This document shows positions 60,001-64,000 of a stretch of 64,000 bases of DNA, piece after piece. The notes under the pieces are model-generated. The model worked only from the letters and a program-made list of their open reading frames with translations, made no database searches and had not been told where the DNA came from. Origin of the DNA: Vitis vinifera. Its lineage: Eukaryota > Streptophyta > Magnoliopsida > Vitales > Vitaceae. Made by a program: the position numbers and the translations under genes. Positions within the stretch are counted from its first letter, which is position 1, and each line of letters opens with the position of its first letter. The stretch lies in assembly GCF_030704535.1 (NCBI RefSeq), contig NC_081821.1, positions 1,255,001 through 1,319,000 on the forward strand, in the 5' to 3' direction.

Positions 60001-60321
60001 ACAAGCTCACAAACCTCTGGCCTTAACTGAAAACAAGAACAATCAAACACCAAATATCGAAAATTGTCTAAGCCAACCACCATATGCACGAACGGGATAG
60101 CTACAAGATTTTCTCAACATCACAATAAAATTTATACGATTCAGTCAATAAAAGTCCACGGCATAGAATATCAATCAAAACCTAACTTACATGGAACGAG
60201 CAGAGGCAAGAGATTTTCGAGCGCTATCGGGGCCAGCTCCATTCTCAGAAGCTTTTTTCTTTCCCTGCGATGGCATGGACAAAGTCAAACTTTTCCTGGA
60301 TGAACCGCCGTGACTAGCCAT
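52449..60321 (-). CDS. CBSCBSPB: CBS-CBS-PB1 domain protein with C-terminal membrane anchor
   Basis: Fourteen coding exons: 60191-60321, 58680-58848, 58429-58561, 58167-58337, 57836-57914, 57528-57641, 57304-57370, 57018-57123, 56870-56928, 53721-53821, 53503-53636, 53049-53134, 52866-52955 and 52449-52628. All phases close, giving 539 residues. A Ser/Lys-rich N-terminus is followed by four CBS motifs (about 57-107, 119-170, 222-275 and 287-340; LTDKDIATRVIA, KFRHLPVVENGEVIALLDIA, LTSKDILMRVIAQNL, KFLHLPVIDRDGGVVAVADV). A PB1 domain lies at about 406-487 (AFKIEDKRGRMHRF, ILYEDEDHDKVVLASDNDLV). An Ala-rich hydrophobic segment lies at about 511-533. CBS pairs bind adenosyl nucleotides and PB1 mediates dimerisation (established); the plant family's role is unknown. 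A 5' UTR intron probably separates an upstream leader near 60.6-60.8 kb. Confidence 0.93.
55470..55536 (-). mobile_element. Tiny 5'-truncated LINE (L1) tail with target duplication
   Basis: Only about 35 bp of element: read on the minus strand it is attacctatcaaaagaaaaa followed by an A-rich tail. The 16-bp sequence CAGACCTGTGTCTTTT appears on both sides (55470-55485 and 55521-55536), the expected target duplication. ttacctatcaaaaa is the 3' terminus of an abundant plant L1 group (recalled). Confidence 0.8.
55549..55640 (+). mobile_element. Second short LINE tail (probable)
   Basis: The plus strand reads tatttttacctataaaaaaa, the same L1 terminus in the opposite orientation. tcttctaga...tatggtttct occurs on both sides, but the duplication is imperfect, so the event may be compound. 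Confidence 0.5.
56392..56540 (-). mobile_element. 5'-truncated LINE fragment with aged target duplication
   Basis: About 105 bp of element between two 22-bp near-repeats, gtgcatcattctagttcc... (56392-56413) and gtgcatcactttagttct... (56519-56540), with four mismatches. It opens with T-rich sequence then aataggtaaaaaca on the plus strand, i.e. a reversed L1 tail. Confidence 0.65.
57679..57835. repeat. Tandem duplication of ~78 bp in CBS intron 5
   Basis: Two copies share atagt(t)t(g/c)atagt.aaagct, ggccat.tgaaaaaccaaatg and aataaatataaataaagata. The second copy runs up to the exon 5 donor. Confidence 0.8.
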
Positions 60322-61823
60322 TTCCGCCGATGAACAAGACCAATCCTTCAAATCTCTGAAAACAAAACAAAATCATTCTCAGACAACGAAAAAGAATTCC
60401 AAAATTTCTACCACAGCTCCCGTCTGTTTTCTACAATAACTCTGGAAAACAATAGGTAAACAACTCAGGCCCCATATGTTCCATTTCTGTTTATCACGAA
60501 ATCAAAAGGTCAACTGAGCTAAGCTAATTTTGCCGTTTTTCAGGCAACCAAAGCCAAAACGAACAACAATTCAAATTTTCATTCCCTAGGTTTTCTCAGC
60601 AACCAAACAACCCAAAAAGAAACGCACCGACAAGGAATTTGAAAGGCGAGGAGATTCTCCGCGCCTGGGGATTGATGACTTGAAGGCGGGAAGGATTACG
60701 GGGGTGTTTAGAAGATAGGAAAATGGAACGATCGCGGTCGGGCTTTGGTCGGAAAATCTCAAGAGCTTTTCCGGGAAACGCACCGACCGGCGAAACGTTG
60801 AGGGGAAAGCAGAGATGAGAAACCCTAAGAAATGGGAGATTGAAATTGAATTCGATGAGGTGAAGACCAATAGAATCCCAACACGTCACCTCTTCTAACA
60901 GAAAATTCCTCCAATTCACAGAGGTTATCGTGAGGCCTCCATAATTTCTATCTTCATTTACGTTTCTACCCTTACAAAAACAAGAAAATTACCCCCTGGC
61001 CTCTGCTTCTCGTGCTTCTAAATGATGTACCTTTTGAGAGGGTTTGTCTCAAGTGTACAAGTTTGGATGCAAGAAGAAGTCTTCTACATGGGGAGAAGGA
61101 GGTTATCCACTGGTAGAGTTGAACAAGTGGAAGAACCTTTGCCGTCCATGTAGGTGTCAAGTGGGCAGAATTTTTTCTTTAAAAAAAAATTATTTTAAGA
61201 ACAATTTTTAAAACAAACCTTAGCATTTTAGTTAAATAACACTTTCTATATATATATATATATATATATAATCGACATTAATAGTATTTTTGAGTATCAA
61301 ATAAGATGTCTTGGTTAATAATAAAAAATAGTTATTAAAAGTATAAAAAATGTGATAAAAATTTAAAACACTGATGATTTGAAATTTATAATGAGAAAGA
61401 AATTTCATATGATATAATGGAACTATGTTAAAGGTGTAATATTTGAATTAATCATTAAATTAATTTTTTATTACCTATTTTATGAATAGTGAATATAAGG
61501 TGGAAAACCCATCTAAGCATAAAAAAAAACTCCAAGTAATTTATTGAGTGCTAAATAATCCATTAAATATAATAAAAATGTATATCGTTTATTCTTAATC
61601 AAAAGCACTCCTAAGATATCACTGTGATTTTTTTATTACTAAATAATCCATTAGATATGATAAAAATGTACACGGTTTTACCAAATCGGATACACACCTA
61701 AGGTCTTGGTCTTATACATGTTTCCAATGTAGCACACCCCCGTGCTCCTTGATGAATCCCTCAAAATTATTATCAGAGTTTTATGATAGGATCTCTAATT
61801 TTTGTTGTAATCAAAAGTTACTG
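60322..61823. other. CBS gene leader/promoter, then spacer
   Basis: About 60,340-60,900 likely holds the CBS gene's 5' UTR, with a leader intron whose donor may be GTGCGT near 60,625. A GC-richer unique segment at 60,970-61,170 is not recognised. A (TA)n run lies at about 61,246-61,271, followed by AT-rich sequence. No further gene. Confidence 0.4.
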
Positions 61824-62095
61824 TTGGCAGATCGGAGGGTTGGTCGCGTCTATCAACTCTCCTTGTGTTCGCCGTGGGCGCTTGGGTGAATGCACTATAA
61901 AGTTAGGGTATGCGTCTTTCCTAACAGCAATTGCTTTTATGAGAGTTGGTAGCGTCTGAGGTCCTAAAAGTGGTATCAGAGTCAAGGTCACAGGTTCGAA
62001 CCTCTAGGATGTTGCTGGGGGGATTATTGGTAGATTGGAGGGTTGGTCGCGTCCATCAACTTCCTTGTGTTCACCGTGGGCGCTTAAAAAGCAAG
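61824..62095 (+). mobile_element. TRIM-like LTR element remnant
   Basis: A repeat of about 145 bp starting tgttggcagatcggagggtt is followed by a primer-binding-site-like tggtatcagag (initiator Met tRNA type) at about 61,972. About 45 bp of internal sequence, a purine-rich gctgggggga and a partial second repeat starting tattggtagattggagggtt come next. No coding capacity: a miniature LTR fossil, incomplete at its right end, with moderate divergence between the repeats suggesting some age. Confidence 0.7.
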
Positions 62096-64000
62096 CCTGA
62101 GTTTACCAACTATGAATATGAACAAAATTGTCAACTAAATAAAGTACCTTAACAATAGTCATTATTTTATTTAATTCAAAAGGTTTAAACAAAATTAAAG
62201 TAATGAATGGTTTATAATTAAGTAGTGTTTGTTTTTTTACTTAGTTCTAAATAAAACTTTAATATTTAATAATATTAAATATTAGGTTGTTTATTTTTTT
62301 AATAATTTATTTATATTAAACATTAAAAGGTAAAAAAAAATCAATATTTATTTTTTCCATTTAAAAAAAGTTAAATATTTTGATTTTTTTTTATTTAACA
62401 AAAAAATTATAGTAAGTTATGAAAAAATGGAAAAATAAATTACTTAAAGTCTAAAAACAAATTATTTTCAATAAAAAGTTAAAAAAACAAATACCACCGT
62501 CTAAATCCATGTGGCTGAATACGAAAACTTTTGTCCCCAATAACCTTTCTTGGCAGCCAAACAAAATTAGAAGGGAATTTGAATTTTTCATTATTGGGTC
62601 AAAGGGTGTGAGCTATGATCTGAGATTTGTAAAGAATAGACTAATGGGCCATGCATACCACATGGGAATGCATTCAAGAATACATGTGTGAGCTATGATG
62701 TGGGATTGTAAAGAATAGACTAATGGATCAAGCATACCTCATGGGAATGCATTAAAGAATAGAGATGTAGATAATTTATAATAATAAAAGTCTTATTATA
62801 AAGGAATCACTTTAGAAATAATTTAATAAACCATCAATTTAAAATGAATTAGGGTTTATTAAAATTATATTTGGAATACAATATTTGAAATATTTTTAAA
62901 AAAAATTGGTCAATTTTTTATTTTTATTTTTAGTTCTTTTCTTTAACGGATTCCATGGAAACATTATGAGTAAAGCATGATGCTCATAGCTGGACTTATG
63001 GATTCATTGCTTCAATAAGGAGAAATGTTTAAATTCTTTTTTTTTTTTTAATATAAAGTTTGATTAAAAAAAATTTTAATTTAAACAAGGTAATAGCTTG
63101 TACATATTCTGTTGTAATTTGAGTTAATAATATGTAATTTCATAAAAATGATTTATTTATTTTAAATATAATTTTGGGAAAGTTGTGCTTTGGATCTAAT
63201 TGGGCAAAAAAATTGGCCTTAAGTCCATAAAACTTGTCTGTTTAGCAGAAGTATAAAAATTGAGAAGAATGATATAAAACTTTAATATTTTCTGAAATGT
63301 CCTTAATAATTGTGAAAAAATAACAAAAAAATCCAACCTAAAAATCATATTAAAAACTTAAAAATAATAATAATAAAATAAAAATAAAACTCTTCAAAAT
63401 AAAAATTGAAAATCTATTTTTTTAATAAAAGTAGAAAAAAAATTAGAATAAAGTTGAAAAGCAAAAAACATATTTTCTTTAATAAAATCCAATTTCCCTT
63501 TTTAATAAATTGAGTTTTTTCTTTTAATAAATTATTTTTTGTAAAATAAATATTTTTTTTTTAGAATTTGAAATCACATTTTTTTAAAAATTTTGAACTG
63601 TTTTTTTCTCTTATTTTTTATAATTAATTTAAAATATTTTTTTTAGGATAAACGGGGATAACTTTATAAAAATAAATAAATTGTAATGTTTTTCTAAATA
63701 AATTTGAGAGTTTTTTTTTAAACATAAATTATTATTATTATTTTATAAATATTTTTAAATTTAAATAGAAATTAGATTTTGTCAACAAAAAAAGATTGAA
63801 AGATATTTTTATCTCTTATAATTTCATATCCTTCGCGCCAATTATGCTACTTACATGTACTGAAGGTCAATTTCAAGGCCCAACCGGTCAAAGCACATTC
63901 TCCCAATAATTTTTATTTTTTATATTTTGTCATATTTTTTGTCCATTAAGATAAAAAGTGTGACAGAAATTATGGAATGTATAGCATTACTCTCAAATCT
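62096..64000. other. AT-rich intergenic DNA with a small tandem duplication
   Basis: Very AT-rich with no supported gene. At about 62,605-62,766 two copies of an ~80-bp unit occur, sharing tgtgagctatgat, ttgtaaagaatagactaatg and catgggaatgcatt. Confidence 0.5.

Overview
This is a eudicot nuclear genome window, probably from a woody species such as grapevine. The species is inferred from overall feel and repeat style; no marker settles it. The supporting traits are AT-rich intergenic DNA, spliced genes with plant-specific products (a DUF3444 J-protein, a nodulin-like transporter, a thylakoid lumen protein, a CBS-PB1 protein), a plant tRNA-derived SINE, L1-type tails, MITEs and a Mutator-like element. 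There is no bacterial, viral or organellar gene content.

Layout. 0-3.9 kb is AT-rich and holds a 74-bp minisatellite, two related MITEs and a GC-rich island full of GGCCCA motifs. 3.98-7.88 kb (-) is an NF-YC transcription factor gene whose stop codon lies beyond a 3.3-kb intron. 8.1-12.7 kb holds two successive tandem arrays; the second has a clear higher-order period of about 1,488 bp. 13.98-15.26 kb (-) and 19.98-22.64 kb (-) are a tandem pair of DUF3444 genes: the right one is a full J-protein and the left one has lost the J-domain. 24.95-27.93 kb (-) is a nodulin-like MFS transporter. 28-33.4 kb is repeats and MITE. 33,436-39,204 is a complete Mutator-like element with a perfect 9-bp target duplication, about 0.7-kb terminal inverted repeats, a nearly intact transposase and what looks like a captured exon of a two-pore potassium channel gene. 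40.4-41.5 kb (-) is a thylakoid lumen 17.9-kDa-type protein. 43.1-45.1 kb (+) is Mediator subunit 30. 46.8-48.6 kb (-) is a non-specific phospholipase C. 52.4-60.3 kb (-) is a 14-exon CBS-CBS-PB1 membrane-anchored protein. 61-64 kb is AT-rich with an old LTR-type miniature element.

The host genes are unrelated single-copy housekeeping or regulatory genes apart from the DUF3444 pair, and no functional cluster or operon-like arrangement is visible. I saw no convincing novel multi-gene system. The most interesting items are the Mutator-like element with its cargo, the higher-order tandem array beside the NF-YC promoter, the domain-loss tandem duplicate, and several unusual splice structures (GC donors, a split stop codon, a duplicated donor). 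All exon boundaries were derived by hand from reading frame, splice dinucleotides and remembered family sequences; no alignment was run.
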